Shown: piece after piece, positions 20,917-33,010 of the stretch
Numbering within the stretch: the first letter of the stretch is position 1
Layout of the letters: every line of letters begins with the position of its first letter
From: Clonostachys chloroleuca
Lineage: Eukaryota > Ascomycota > Sordariomycetes > Hypocreales > Bionectriaceae
Reading direction: 5' to 3'
DNA length: 64,000 nt
Assembly: GCA_037952775.1 (NCBI GenBank)
Contig: JBANAY010000004.1
Coordinates: forward strand, 14,756,001 to 14,820,000
Notes under the pieces: model-generated
The model's database searches: none
Told to the model about the DNA's origin: nothing
The model's input: only the letters and a program-made list of their open reading frames with translations
Made by a program: the position numbers and the translations under genes

Positions 20917-23778
20917 TTAAAGATGGTGAGTCCCGATCTGCTTGAGGTTCTCCTCCTGCCCCAAGTATTGATACGATGGAGAAGCATTGGCACTCGATGC
21001 ACCAGTGACAGAGATGATTTGAGTGTCACCCGGAACGATGTCAATGGCATTATCACTCAGTATAACCCCGTCGACTTCATCAAACACTAGACCTTTGGTG
21101 GGACGTTGGGCCGAGACGATATAGGAGCCTTCCGAAGCTTGAACGGTAACGCCTCGATCAGGGAACGTTAAATATTTGAATGGCTGAGGCCAATCCACCT
21201 CTCTTGCAACCACCTTGTCCTCTATGAAGAGACGAACTGCGATAACGTGGGGTTCCTCCTTTTTGTTGTCCGTCTCTCCAGAGTAAACCTCGGTGGTCCC
21301 GTTAGGAACAATCACCACATCGGACTTGCGTATTTTATCCTTGATCTCCTTTCCGCTCTGGATTGAGATGAATCGAATCTCAACATCGCCGCGAACCTCA
21401 TCGCGCAGGCTGCTTGCCACCCATACGTCGAACGAAGACCTTTTCGCTGGCCTCGCGTGGCCGACACTCCAGTCATGATGCTCACGTTGGACACAGACAT
21501 TGACTGGCCGCATCTGCTGAGCGATGGCGTAAAACCCAGGCTTCTTCTTGAGATAGTAGTCAACAATGGCCCACGACGTCGTGGGCCAGCAATCGTTCGC
21601 CTGCCACACCAGAGCGCCACCGCACAACCTCTCGTCTCCCCACTGCCGCCGCCATCCTCGATACGCGAAATGGAGAGCCTCGCTCTGCATCAGCTGGGAC
21701 AGGTAGATGTGGCCCTTGAGGTCGGTCGCGGGGCGGAAGTTCTCGACAATGTACGTGGCGATGCGTCTCTCGTGCCCGTGGGCCTTGTTGTGGAAGTCCA
21801 TTGTACGCGAGCTTGGGTGGCGTTCGGCAGGGCTGGTGATGACGGATTCGAGGGTGGAGAGTTGAGGGAAAGCCTCAAGACCAAACTCGCTGACGAAACG
21901 GCCGCCATTCTTGTCAAAGCACTGGTATTTCTCCTGGTAGCCGTGCCAAACTTTCACCAATGTGAGCTTGTGATTGAGATATCAAAGGATTATATAGGTT
22001 CTTCACTCACAATTCCATTGATGGATATCACCCGCCTTCTTGTCATTGGCCTCCCTGCCCTTGGAAGAGAAGGGCGAGCTGGGCCAATAAATGACGCCGG
22101 GGCTTTCTTCAGCCACGGCTCTGGGTAGGAGATGCTCGTAGTAGTAGCGAGCGGGGAATGTGCCCTTGAGCCATGACTCTGGATCCTTGTTATCCCAGAC
22201 ATAGTCCAGCTTGTAGTACTCTTGCGTCTGGTAATCCTCGTTGTTGCCGCAGTACACTGTTATAGAGGGGTGATGGCGGAGCCGTTTGAGATTCTGTCTC
22301 GCCTCCTTGTCGACAGACTCGCGGAGTGACTCCCATGCTGGGTAGCTGCCGCATGCGAACAAGAAGTCTTGCCAGACAAGGACGCCGAACTCATCACAGG
22401 CATCGTAGAAGGAATCGTCCTCGTAGACACCGCCTCCCATACTCTTTATTATAGTGTTAGCGATGGATGGGTTTGCTATGCGGTTGATTGGGAGATAAAA
22501 CATACCGCACCATCACCTGGTTCCCTTCCGCCATCAATTTGACCCAGTTCCTGTAGCGCTGTGGCGTGATTCTTGGGAGGAAGTTGTCTGCTGGAATCCA
22601 ACAAGAGCCGCCAGCAAAGATATCGACATTGTTGACCCGGAAGTAGAAGGACTCGCCATGCTTGTCATCGTTTTGGACAAGCTCTGCCCGGCGGAAGCCA
22701 GTCTTCTTCACTGACCGGTCGACAATGACTTGGTCTTTGATAATCTCTACTTCCACGTCGTAGATTGCTTGATCTCCATATCCCCTAGGGTACCATAATT
22801 TAGGTGCGGCTGCCGTACCTAGAGTCAGTTTATTTTCTTGTATACTAGCGGGATGTGATGGCTATTGACGAACAAATTTCAAAGGCGATGCTTGCAGAAG
22901 AATCCGTCGGGATGCATGATGCGGTGACCACCGTAGCTCCCTGGTGGGATATCGAGACGCGAACTTCGTCGATTGAACCATCAAACTCGACATTGACTGT
23001 TCCGGACGCAGAGCTCAGATTTTCCCGAACATCATAGTTGGTTAAGACATCTTGAATGAAGGCGCTGGACACCTCCAGAGAGACGGGCCTCCACGGTCCA
23101 GCAGTCATCAAGACAGGGCCCCAGTCCCATCCCTGAGCATTTACTCGTCAGAATAGAAAGATCAATTGATCCGAATTTGATATAGGAACATACCCAGTGA
23201 TACTGCGCCTTTCGCACCCCCAGCCGTCCCGGCTCCCCGTTGTGCGCAAGGTAGCGATGCTCCTCGTGCTGCTTCTCGATCTCACGCCCACGAAGCAAGG
23301 CGCTGTCGAAGTCAATGACGAGCGTGTTAATTTCAGGAGCAAGCAGCGACGTGACTTCCACCCTGTGGGCCAGGAACATGTTGTCGCTCGTGAGGATGAC
23401 CTTTTCGTTCAGTTTGACGGTCGCGAACGTGTCGAGGCCGCCAAACAGGAGGTAGGCGGACTCGCCGGCGAGCAGTTCAGGGCTGGAGAAAAAGGTGCGA
23501 TACGTCCATGATTTCTCGCCGACCCATTCCACGTCTAGTTCGTGCATATCGACGAATGGATCTGCAATGCTGTTTTCTCCAAGATGCCTATCAGCTGAGA
23601 TGGGACGGAGAGGGGAATGCTGCATGCGCTTCTGGGAGTCTCACCGGCCATTGTCAATTAGATCAATGTGCGAGACAGTTGGCACACGGGCTGCAGGCAG
23701 CCAAGCCTCGTCCGGGTCATCCGTCTGTTTAAATGTCCACTGGGAGGAGAGCTGCTCTCTATGTGCGAGCCTAGGCAT
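20917..23778 (-). CDS. mndB: Beta-mannosidase B, glycoside hydrolase family 2
   Basis: Six exons are inferred: 23778-23645, 23569-23194, 23132-22874, 22809-22506, 22441-22011 and 21950-20917, totalling 845 residues, the usual size of fungal beta-mannosidase B. There is no signal peptide, consistent with the intracellular B type, which removes terminal beta-mannose from manno-oligosaccharides. The ATG at 23778 begins MPRLAHREQL. Motifs include DPFVDMHELDVEWVGEKSW, GWDWGPV, the acid/base Glu in YCGNNED and the nucleophile Glu in FVSEFGLEAFP. One oddity: the conserved VWGGGVYE block is read here as M-GGGVYE with the best-fitting splice, or as VW plus a one-base frameshift with an alternative acceptor two bases earlier. 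The exon 4 acceptor (GCAG at 22810) is also a choice between two sites. Confidence 0.88.
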
Positions 23779-24346
23779 TTTGCTGTGTAGATGAATCGAT
23801 AGAGAGTCGCTGGTCTGGACTGAGAGGCAATAAGGTGTATCAAAGGGTGCTTGAAGGGACGAAGGACAGGATGTGTTGAGGGAGAACAAAATGGTCCTGG
23901 CATGTTAATATATAGCTCCGTCTGTTGGTGAGGGAAATGCCATGACAAAGCGGGTGGAGAAGAGGATTGCTCATATGAAGGCTTAGCACCCAAATGACCG
24001 ACCAGTCGACGCATCGATGCCATTCTCTATTTGTTCACTGCATCTCTGATCATGTCCGAGTGCGGGCTTGTCTGCAGGTTACATGGATGAGCCCCGGTGA
24101 AACTGTACAGGTACATGCAGTAGGGATGTGAAGCAGAGAAAACGTTACGTACCTCGAGGCATTTAGTCAATCTGATTAGATTGATAAGCTTGTCACTGCC
24201 CCCTCACGCAGAGTAAAGATAATTATAACCTACAGTTATCTTTGCTTTATTATAAGTATAAGCTACTAATAGCTAATAATAATAACTACTATAATCTCGA
24301 GCTAGAAGCTCTCCAAAATATCAGCGACACCATGAACTCTATCCTC
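23779..24346. other. Intergenic region
   Basis: The 570 bases between the beta-mannosidase start and the 3' end of the short-chain dehydrogenase, both on the minus strand, show no gene. The part nearer 24,200-24,300 is strongly AT-rich and would be the 3' flank of the dehydrogenase. Confidence 0.5.
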
Positions 24347-25424
24347 TTAGAGTGCAATGTTTGCTCCGACTGCTGAGTATATCTCACCGCTGACAAAAGT
24401 CTTTGACGGCTCCACAAGGTCAACATAAAGCGGGCTGAGCTCTACAGGCTGCTCTACTCGTCCGTTGGGGTTCAACGCGCCAATCGCCAGCATTGTCTCT
24501 GTATCGAAACCTCCTGCAGCCAAGTGGGGTGTGTACGTTATGGCGGGTGCCACTCCATTCACACGGATTCCTTTGGTTGCAAGCTGCAGTGCGAGAGCTC
24601 TGACATAGTGCGCATTGGTAGCCTTGGTGGCGGAGTAGATCAAGCTGGTGCTTGATGGATTCTCGGCAAGATCAGAGGTGGTGAACAGGATGCTGCCTCC
24701 AGGGGGTAGCAAAGGTGCAGCTGCGCGAGTCAGGAACAAGGGAGCGTAGAGATTTATCTTAAAGACCCGGTCGAGTTCGGCAGTGTCCATCTTCTCAATG
24801 GGGCGGTAGTTGGGGCCCGATATGATCCCAGATACTCTATTCCCCCAGACTGGTCAGCTTAGGGAGCCCAGAAGATGAGTACAGGTGAAGAATCTACCCA
24901 GTATGGTTGATAAGAACATCTAATCCATCAAGCCGCCGATGAGCCTCGTTCACCAACTCACTGCAAAAAGTCTCGTTCAGGAGGTTACCAGGGATTCTCT
25001 CAAAGGTCAAGCCCTCGGGCTCAAGGAAGTCTGCAAGGGCCTGTGCGTCTGATTCTTCCTCTGGTAAATAGTTTATGGCTACATGTGCACCTTCGCGAAG
25101 GTAGGCAATCACAATGGCTCTCCCAATACCCGAGTCACCACCTGTGATCAAAGCCTTCATGCCAGAAAGTCGCCCAGTGCCGACGTAGCTCGTCTCGCCG
25201 CAGTCAGGGGGGTGGAGAAGGAAGATTGGAGCACGATCTCGGAGGAGGGTGGGAGACTAAGGGATAGATTCGAGAACCGTGTATTTGGGTCAATCAGCCT
25301 GACTACTCAAGAGTTAGTTTCAAGTCCTCACTGATTCCAAATGAATGATGAATGATATACCATCTGCAACAGCCGTGCCAAACCAGCCCAAAATGGCTGC
25401 GGTAAAAGTCTTGGAATACAACAT
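24347..25424 (-). CDS. Short-chain dehydrogenase/reductase (SDR family) with a signal-like N-terminus
   Basis: Three exons, 25424-25332, 25256-24898 and 24836-24347, give 313 residues. Exon 1 is inferred from an in-phase GTGAGG donor and TTAG acceptor; it encodes a hydrophobic start (MLYSKTFTAAILGWFGTAVA) that resembles a signal peptide or membrane anchor. Exon 2 contains CGETSYVGTGRLSG, a block usually found just before the cofactor motif, which is why the gene must extend beyond the obvious ATG at 25160. The NAD(P) motif is TGGDSGIGRA, and the catalytic YxxxK is in YSATKATNAHYVRALALQLA. The family resembles the YghA/glucose-ribitol dehydrogenase branch of SDRs; the substrate is unknown. In the nucleotide-binding half, NNAG is replaced by NHTG. 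Confidence 0.78.
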
Positions 25425-26270
25425 GTTGACGAGTCGAGGTCTGAAGATAATAGGCTGTAGAGAAAGATTGCCTTGAAATACCGAGAGTAATGATCAAAAG
25501 CAAGAGGATATGGGTTATTTATATACTAATTCGATGCATCCCCTTGATTTTCTGGCATACATGGGATGCCTGCCAATAGCTGCGCGTTTCACCAATACTA
25601 GGAAGGTGCTTTAATGCTTTACCAATCAACTCCCACTCGGATACTGCCTGACGACGCTGATCGCTGACAAAAGCGAGTCCCGCTCATCGGAAATATTGAA
25701 AAGCGAGACTCTTTATTCCGCGCTGATGTCAAGATGTGCTTCTCGCCTTTCCGTCGCCCTTCGGGGGATTCGGAGATAGATAGCAAGAGAACTGACAATA
25801 GCCGAGAACTTTTGATTGAATTAACCAGGGTGGCGTCTGACGTTGATATGCCGACAGTAGCATTCATAGTTGTCTTATTGTTTGATTAACAGTCGATTCA
25901 CTCCTATATTCATTTTACGAATCTATGCAGGAAAATGTATATTTGGACCAAATATGCGTTATTATATCTTAGAGTACTTGTCTAAGTCAGCTACCACAGA
26001 GCCACGGTTCGAGGGTACTCTTGGAGGTAGCATTGAGCAATAATTTGAAGATGGAATTGAACTTTACGCGAGCTTTCCTATACTGCGTGAATGTCTAGGG
26101 TGTAAGAGATTATTGAATACAGAACAATAGTCTACTGGTAATCACTTTATGAACTCGTAAAGGGGTGTGATTTTGCAGTGTCTATAGAGAACTAGGTACA
26201 CATCTTGATGCAGGCACCGACCACAGTTGAGATGTACCAGTAATAATTCAGGTATATCTCATCAAACGCC
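25425..26270. other. Intergenic region
   Basis: The 850 bases between the dehydrogenase start and the end of the amidohydrolase pseudogene hold no recognisable gene. The short minus-strand frame at 25619-25867 has no motif. Confidence 0.5.
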
Positions 26271-27795
26271 CTACCGCCAGAATTGGCTGCCATAGCCAGT
26301 GCCGGAACCACGCTGCACATCAGCATAGGTAGGCACAGCATAATAAACACCAGGAGAAACTTGCCCCTCAAGAACAGGGAGTGGCGTATCCCTTAATACG
26401 CGCTGCAACCTGTCGGCACTTTCAGCAAACTCCCTTCGCACGCGTGGATAATTCTGCGCAGTCAGGCGCCCGTTCCACTTCACAAACTCGCCATCGATGG
26501 TCACATGAAGGATGTCCCCAATGCTGGCATGCATCATGACAGCCGCCACTGGGTCATTCCAGCCCATAAAAGCGGGAGAGTTCTCCGCGTCCCATAGACC
26601 AAGTCTGCCTTTGCCCCGACGCGAATGGTTCCCAGGTCTGGCCTCCTCAGCGCAAGGTCTCAGGCGCGTGTAGACAGGAAGAAAGCCTGGTTCACGCTCA
26701 TGGGACTCTTGGATGGTATGTTGGATTCTTCTAGTACCTGGTTGAAGAAATGCAATCGGACTTCTTGAAGCCATCGGCGCGCTTGAGTGAGGATGTCAGC
26801 GGAAAATGCAGAGTGAATGTCGACGCCTAACGCTGTCCGGCCCAAATGGTCAAAGATGCGAGGGTGTCCAAGGCCATAGAAGCTTCCGACTCGGGCGTTA
26901 TAGAAATGTACTGGTTGCTGGATCGGAGAAGCTCGGCGCTCTCGTCTGAAAGATAGGTCGCGTGAGAAAACACGACAGGGATGGAGTCGTCCAGAAGACC
27001 GAATTCGTGGAGTTATTTTGGACTGTTGTCTGATCCAAACTGACCTCCAACGGCGTGCGTCGTGACAACCCAAACATTGTACTGTTTTGCCAAGTCTGCC
27101 ACTCGTTGTGCTTCAGCTGTATTACCGTTGGGGGCCCATCCATCGTACGCGATCCCAAGCTGTACAGGAGAGCTTTTCAAAGTGGCTGTGTACTCTGCCA
27201 TCTCTTGGAATATAACGAACTGATTGGAGACGGTGTAGTTTGTTGCTGACGCATTTTGGACAGAGTACGCCCAAAATACCCTCACGCCGCTGTCGATGGA
27301 TGCATTATAGTCTGCCCATCCAGAGGAAGGCGACCAGTTATGGTAAGCATGATCTAATGTTGTAGTCACTCCTGCATTGACTGTCTCATATAGCCCAGCT
27401 AGCTTGCTCAGATAAACGTCGTCCGGTGTGAAACCCAACAGGGGGGCAGCATCACGATATCGTACGAAGAATTCTAGTAGTGTGGTGTTGGAGATGATTG
27501 TTTTCCACGCCGTAGACCATTCATGCCTGTGTGTGTCGATAAAACCCGGGGTGATAATTTGGCCTGAAACATTAACAGTTTCCGCGTCGGGAGGAGTATT
27601 GAGTAGCTCGGAACTGGCGCAAAGCCCCGCTATCCTATCATCAATCACGAGTAATGAACCGTTGCGGATAACGTTGATGGAGTTGGTATCGTCGTCAAAA
27701 GAGATTATAGTTGCTCCTTCGAAAAGCTTAGAAGACGCCTCTACGCGTAAGGTCGAGAGGCAAAGTATCAATAAAGCCAGGATTTGATAGCACAT
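26271..27795 (-). pseudogene. Amidohydrolase-family (metal-dependent hydrolase) pseudogene
   Basis: A decayed gene begins at ATG 27795 with a signal peptide (hydrophobic core ILALLILCLS). The first 260 residues read cleanly and include the metal-binding THRHEW (HxH type) and the VTTHAVGG histidine; further on come FSHATYLS and GVDIHSAF with the usual Asp. Four lesions interrupt it: an in-frame TAA at 27013-27015, a one-base loss near 26880, an in-frame TGA at 26660-26662 and a one-base loss near 26596. The conserved tail (GAKADLV, then LWDAENSPAF, then YADVQRG) continues across them in three frames. No GT-AG intron can remove the stops. The family includes secreted chlorohydrolase/deaminase-like enzymes of unknown substrate. 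Confidence 0.78.
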
Positions 27796-29541
27796 GATGC
27801 CAAACCGTTACAGCAAAGAGGTGTAAATATAGGTGTGTATTCTAAGAAGTACAGAGGTGTAGAGTAAAGCAAAGCTCCATCTGAATTCTGGATGCAGAAG
27901 GTTATAGTATTTTGTGCTCTGGGAACAGTTCGAAGTTATCCCACAGCTGCCGAGCAGTCAGTACAGTATACTCTTCGGCCTCATGTTTAGTAACCAATGG
28001 CTAGGAATAGAAAAATCAGCCATCCCGCTGGGCCGAGCCGGGGGCTGTCATGGATCATCATGAATCCCACGCCGAGTGAGAAGTGGGCACTCTCCCACCA
28101 GGCTAGCAAGTTGCTGCGAGCTTTTGGCTGTTGGATCGGAATCCAGCACACCGCTTCAATTATCTCCGATGACCCAGGCCTCTTCTTATTAATACCGCTT
28201 GTCCTTGGCGATACGGAATGAAAGCATGGATGGCCTTGGCTAGTGGTTAGATGGGTGAAGTGTGAACTCATCCCAGGATACGCCATCGAGGTAAAAAAAG
28301 AGGGGGGAAAGGGGGGTGGGTTCAACGCACAGAGCAAGATGCAAACATTCATCGTGTTTAGACCTCAGGTTTGAGATCTGCCAATGCTGTCTCTCACCGT
28401 GCGAGCCAGCTACTCAAACCCCCAAGCAGGTAAGCTGCCTCTGTGTTCATTCCCTGGACACATCGAAATTGCCACGGGCCGTTCTCGTCCTTCGTTTGAC
28501 CGCCTTGACCGTGATGCCTGCCGCTTGTCCGTGATTTCGCCCGTAACAGGAGCAATTAACGGCTTTTATCCTGTTCAGTAACTTTTAGGTGACTTTTCAG
28601 CCAACTGTCGCGTTTGTAAAGTGACCGACCGCTCGGAGACCATAGATATTAATATTATGAACTCAGGATATAGCGAGACTTGATCTGTATATAAATATAC
28701 GTTTGTCTATATGAGATATACTTGTACGTTGAAACAATTCGATGGATCTCACCATTATATTTATCAAATATGGCCGAAACCCTCCAATTCACGTTGTACT
28801 ATGGACTGAAGGTGCCTTCGCAAGGCGCGCCATGTTACCAGCTGCTGATTGAAGGCTTAGTTGTATCCCCAGCGGGATTGCTTCAAGGGGAAACAGCCGT
28901 CTCCGAGCTAAAGGTCGTCCCTGTCAAGTTTGGGCTTAGAGTGAGCTCCATTTATCCCGATGGGAGTGAACATCCACCTGAAGCTGCCAGCAATCCATGC
29001 ATGAAAGCTGCCAACAACACCGAAAATTCAGAGTTCATATACGATACTTAGGGTTTAGATCACTTATAGTGTTAGTCCATATTATATTATGGTCGTAGAT
29101 GGAAGATACGGAAGACATATGCCTTATATACATTACCTAGGAAGAAGGGCTGGCTTGGCAGACGAATATAACGAGGCTCCAAGTTTAAGCATCAACCTAA
29201 CGAAGATCGTAGTTGCCCAGATTCGGGCATTTTCATTCCCAGGATTCGGGTATTCCTGGGGACGTTTCTATCTGGTTTCTGGGAGTTATCCATTCGAAGA
29301 GCTATATTGCCTAAATTTCTTCGCTACCAGGATCACTTATTCCCAATTATATACACCAATCTGTTCTACCTACGACCTCACTCTCGGCACAGCCGTTCAA
29401 TCCACGTTCCATCCAAAACGAGTCGAGGCAATGGAGAGTTTTCATGCGAGATTCGATATTGTGCCGGTATCCGCGGTTGCTCATCAGGCACCCTACTACA
29501 GCTGATACCGCCGAGCCCTGCTCAACATCCAACATTTGTCT
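27796..29541. other. Intergenic region with a G-rich tract
   Basis: This 1.75-kb stretch holds only frames without motifs (for example 28722-29051, which begins at TTG, and 29089-29505). A run with three G-tracts lies at 28302-28320 on the plus strand. I see no supportable gene. Confidence 0.5.
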
Positions 29542-29871
29542 CTAGCACTTGCACTTCTTGCCCACCTGGGATTTATCGCAGCCGCATTTCGGGGTGACGC
29601 CGTAGAGACAGCATCTATATCCGCCGTGAAGACGGTAATATACGCATTTCATATCGCGCCACTAACCTATTATGAATAAAGAACAAGAAAACAGAATCAA
29701 AGAGTCACTTACACGAGGCTCTAGGTCCCTGGCAGCCCGGTATTCCTCACGGAAACCTTCAACCATCTCACGGCGCTCGAGGGCAGCTTCGTCAGCATAC
29801 TCGTCATCATACTAGGCAGCAGCAAAAGTGAAGAAGAGGGTGAAGAGAGAAATGATCTTAGTGAGATGCAT
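29542..29871 (-). pseudogene. Small secreted cysteine-rich protein, interrupted by in-frame TAG
   Basis: Two exons, 29871-29713 and 29661-29542, with a clean GTAAGT donor and TTAG acceptor in phase 0, total 93 codons. The first 19 codons form a classic signal peptide (MHLTKIISLFTLFFTFAAA). Codon 20, exactly at the expected cleavage site, is TAG (29812-29814), one transition from CAG. The frame then stays open through an acidic, Arg/Glu-rich pro-like segment of about 33 residues and a basic C-terminal domain with seven cysteines (spacing C, CC, C-x-C, C-x-C), ending at TAG 29542. Secreted cysteine-rich proteins of this size are often effectors or antimicrobial peptides, but I recognise no family. 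It may be a recent pseudogene, a base-call error or, less likely, a readthrough gene. Confidence 0.62.
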
Positions 29872-31372
29872 TTTAGAAAAAAAGACACGTATCATGAAAG
29901 GTATTTTTTATATATTGATTAATGCGAAGAAGAAAGAATACATATAGAAGGAGTTATAGCGTAATTAATAAGTAGCTTTATATACAGCAAGGGTTATATA
30001 GTATGTAAGCGGATTTCTAATATAGACTTCTTACCACTGCCTGTACTAGAATCATGTACTTTCCAAATAGAGGCAGTTTGCAATGCCGCTTTGTCATTAT
30101 TATTGATAAAAATCTGCTGAGCATCCCAGGCCCCTAACAGCTGGAAATAAGCCCTAACATGGTTTTCAAACACTTTCCTTTCCAAGAAATACCAGGAGGA
30201 TTTAAATTAACATTAAGTTGCTGGGCTAAATAAGGGGTAGAGCCGCTGCCTAACCAACCATGTGCGGCTGAGCTCTTATGTGGCCAGCTAATCATGCAGA
30301 TCGCCTGATGTGAATGTGGCGGACCTAGTATTGGTGTTAGAGTAGCCTGATCTTAGAAGGCTTCCCAAAATTAGACCGAATGATGCTTTCGCAATATCCA
30401 ACCCAAGACATCTCTTCTATCGTCTCAAAGGACAAGCCTCTATCTCTGCCCTTTGCGGCTGGCGCTTAACTAGATAGATACAATTCTCTCCCTTTCTCCA
30501 AATCTTCCGTAGAGGATGCTCACGCTTACTCGCCCAAAGACAAAGCCCAGGAGACTGCCGAGTCCCCTTGGCCTCTTCGGCGCTGTAATAAGTGGACTTT
30601 GGCCTATCTCCAGAATCATCAGAGGACCCCTTGAGCGGGGACAATGCCTCTATTTCGGGGGTTCGTGGGCTTGGCCCCTGCAGATAGCTGGTCCAGTTGG
30701 TGGTTGGACAAACACTTGCACGCCAGAACTCCTGCTTGGATGGATTGAACACTTGATCCTACCATGTTCGAATAACCCAGACCGCTTATTTTTCACTAGA
30801 CAACCTTAAGCCACATTGCATGCTTAATAGCTTAGTCCTGTTGTAGAATGGAGGCCATTAGACCGCCCCACCGACTGTTGAACGGGTTTTCTCCCTTTCA
30901 ACCCCCCAATCCCCCCTTCCCAGCAAGCAACGTGTCAAAAGACTAGAATCACGGTCGACTGTCTCTCGTCGACATAAAAAGAAGCTGTCATGGGTAGGAC
31001 CTTCCTAATGCATTATGAATTGTTGACGGAAAGCTGAACTGAATGTGCGCCATGTGTAGGTCACGAAGTATGTACATTCATTTGGAACCGAGGTTATGTC
31101 CAGTCGGCGCTGTTATCTGAGACTTACTTACAAAAAATTATCCTTAGATTTACTGTCAGCTATGTGGAGTTCTGTTCAATATAAGCCGCATAAGAACTCG
31201 CAAAGAGCCAAGGGAAGCAGCCTGGCTATCTCTCTCGGCCGAGTACGGTACCACATGGGTTGGAAGCAATGCCAGAGACCATGAGCCTTGTGGTGGCGAT
31301 TGCTCAGTTCTTTATCGCGGACCTGGAACACAAAGACCGGCGGGAGAAAGACTGGATTCAGAACTTCATGTC
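29872..31372. other. Intergenic region
   Basis: The 1.5 kb between the secreted-protein gene and the F-box gene contains two minus-strand frames without recognisable motifs (29994-30185 and 30417-30752). They may be fragments of older coding or transposon sequence, but I cannot support a call. Confidence 0.45.
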
Positions 31373-32954
31373 ATGGATAGCCCGACCAAGGATGAACCGT
31401 GTTCCGACCTCACAGGAGAACCAAGCAGCAATAACTCAGAATATGGCCTTGAGTACGGCCCTGAAATGAGTGGAGGCAGCGTGAAGAACTTAAAGAGCTC
31501 AGAAAATAATCTCCTCACATTGGATTCTCCATTGGGGCCAAATGCTGAGGATCTTGACACGGACTTTAAGCCACTCTCTATCATTGAAGATTTGGACGAC
31601 AGTGAGATGGGGCTCAAGGCTCTGAATGACCTTCGGTGCGATTACGAACATATCGCCGGCCCAGATTGTGCATACTTGGATGGCTACAACGGCAATCACA
31701 TATCAGTTGATGAGATGAGGGAGTGTTCAACTGTGCAGTGTCTTGTGCGCAAGATCGACGGCTGGGAGCCTCTTGACGACGACCAAGATTTTGAACAATA
31801 TTCATCTTGTTGCCTCACAGGCCTGGCACGAGGGCTGGACCCAATTTGGAGCAATCGTTTCTCTCCCGTGCGCCATGGAACCAGCGAGTGGGTGACGGCA
31901 GCAAATGATTGTGACTACACACTCAGGGTATGTCCCTTTTCAAGCTCATCTTCCAATGGGATGATGCTGGCTAATAATCCTAAACTGTCCACAGTCTGAG
32001 GAAGTGGCTATTTGGGTTGGTCTCCCGTTCCATCCGACTTGTTTCGAACTGTTTAGAAGGGCCAGCATCAAAGCCCTCGGCCGCGTTGCCACGGAAGAAT
32101 TGATGAACCTCCGTGATTACTACTGCAAATATCCGGAGAGAACGGCGGAACCATTTTGCCAGCGTAATGGCGACGTTGTTGATTCATTCCAGGAGGGTGA
32201 TTGGCGATACAATCGAGGTGCCGAGTATCTCGTTGCTAATCCAATCCTCATCCCTACATTTAAGCGAATCTGTGATACAGCTCGCACAGTCCCTGAAGAC
32301 TTCAGTATACAAGAAAGTCCATTCATTGGCCATGACGACCTAGCGAAGTCTTCAACTGAGGATCCTTTCCTGAGGTTGCCTTCAGAGATACTGCAAACAA
32401 TTGTTGGCTATCTCAGGTCCAAGGATATTGCACTTCTGCGCCTGTCGTCGCGAGCATTCCGTCATTTACCTATCTCAGTATGGTATTGGCTTCTAGTGGA
32501 GGAGCTCCCTTTCATCTATGAAGCATGGAGTGACGATGTCCATCCATACAAATGGGCACTTATTGATTCTGGCCGGTTTCAAGCGCTAAAGAAACGTGGT
32601 GAAGCATACGAGAAGATGCGGGAAAACACAATCGAAACACTGCGAACCAGTGAAACAGACGATCTGGAAACGTGGATGAGGAGTTCGCCTGCGGCGAAAC
32701 CTTGGCACGACACGGATGAGTACCAGGAGGGAATGGCGTCGTGTATGGAGGAAAGCAAGGCGTTGCAGCCCGTGCCTCTACCGTATGATAAGACAAACTG
32801 GTACAAACTATATCTCGAGATTGTCAAGGGTTGGAAGGACCTCAAAGGAATGCAGAATCGCAAACGGATTTGGAAGGATATCACAGAGATAATATCCCGC
32901 ATGATGGAACACGCTGAGACAAAGACTGACAAAGAAGAGCAGGCACACATATAG
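31373..32954 (+). CDS. F-box domain protein
   Basis: Exons 31373-31927 and 31995-32954 (GTATGT..ACAG, phase 0) give 504 residues. The F-box lies at about residues 305-350: FLRLPSEILQTIVGYLRSKD followed by IALLRLSSRAFRHLP, with the usual LP, Leu and Ile/Val spacing. The N-terminal 185 residues are acidic and serine-rich. The block around the splice junction (GLPFHPTCFELFRRAS) is typical of a fungal F-box family that carries a conserved HPxCFE motif upstream of the F-box. F-box proteins recruit substrates to SCF ubiquitin ligases through Skp1; the substrate here is unknown. The ATG at 31373 is the first in this frame after upstream noncoding sequence. The gene ends tail to tail with the next one, 56 bases apart. 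Confidence 0.83.
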
Positions 32955-33010
32955 AATCAAATGTTTCTGACAATAAGCTGTATTATATCACTCATGGAAT
33001 CGTAGAATTC

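Noticed and set aside
28722..29505. Two plus-strand frames (28722-29051 and 29089-29505)
   Set aside because: The first begins at TTG, neither has a recognisable motif, and both lie in AT-rich intergenic sequence.
30417..30752. Minus-strand frame with a basic, protein-like C-terminal half
   Set aside because: Could be a fragment of an old gene, but no family is recognisable and no flanking exons can be joined with confidence.
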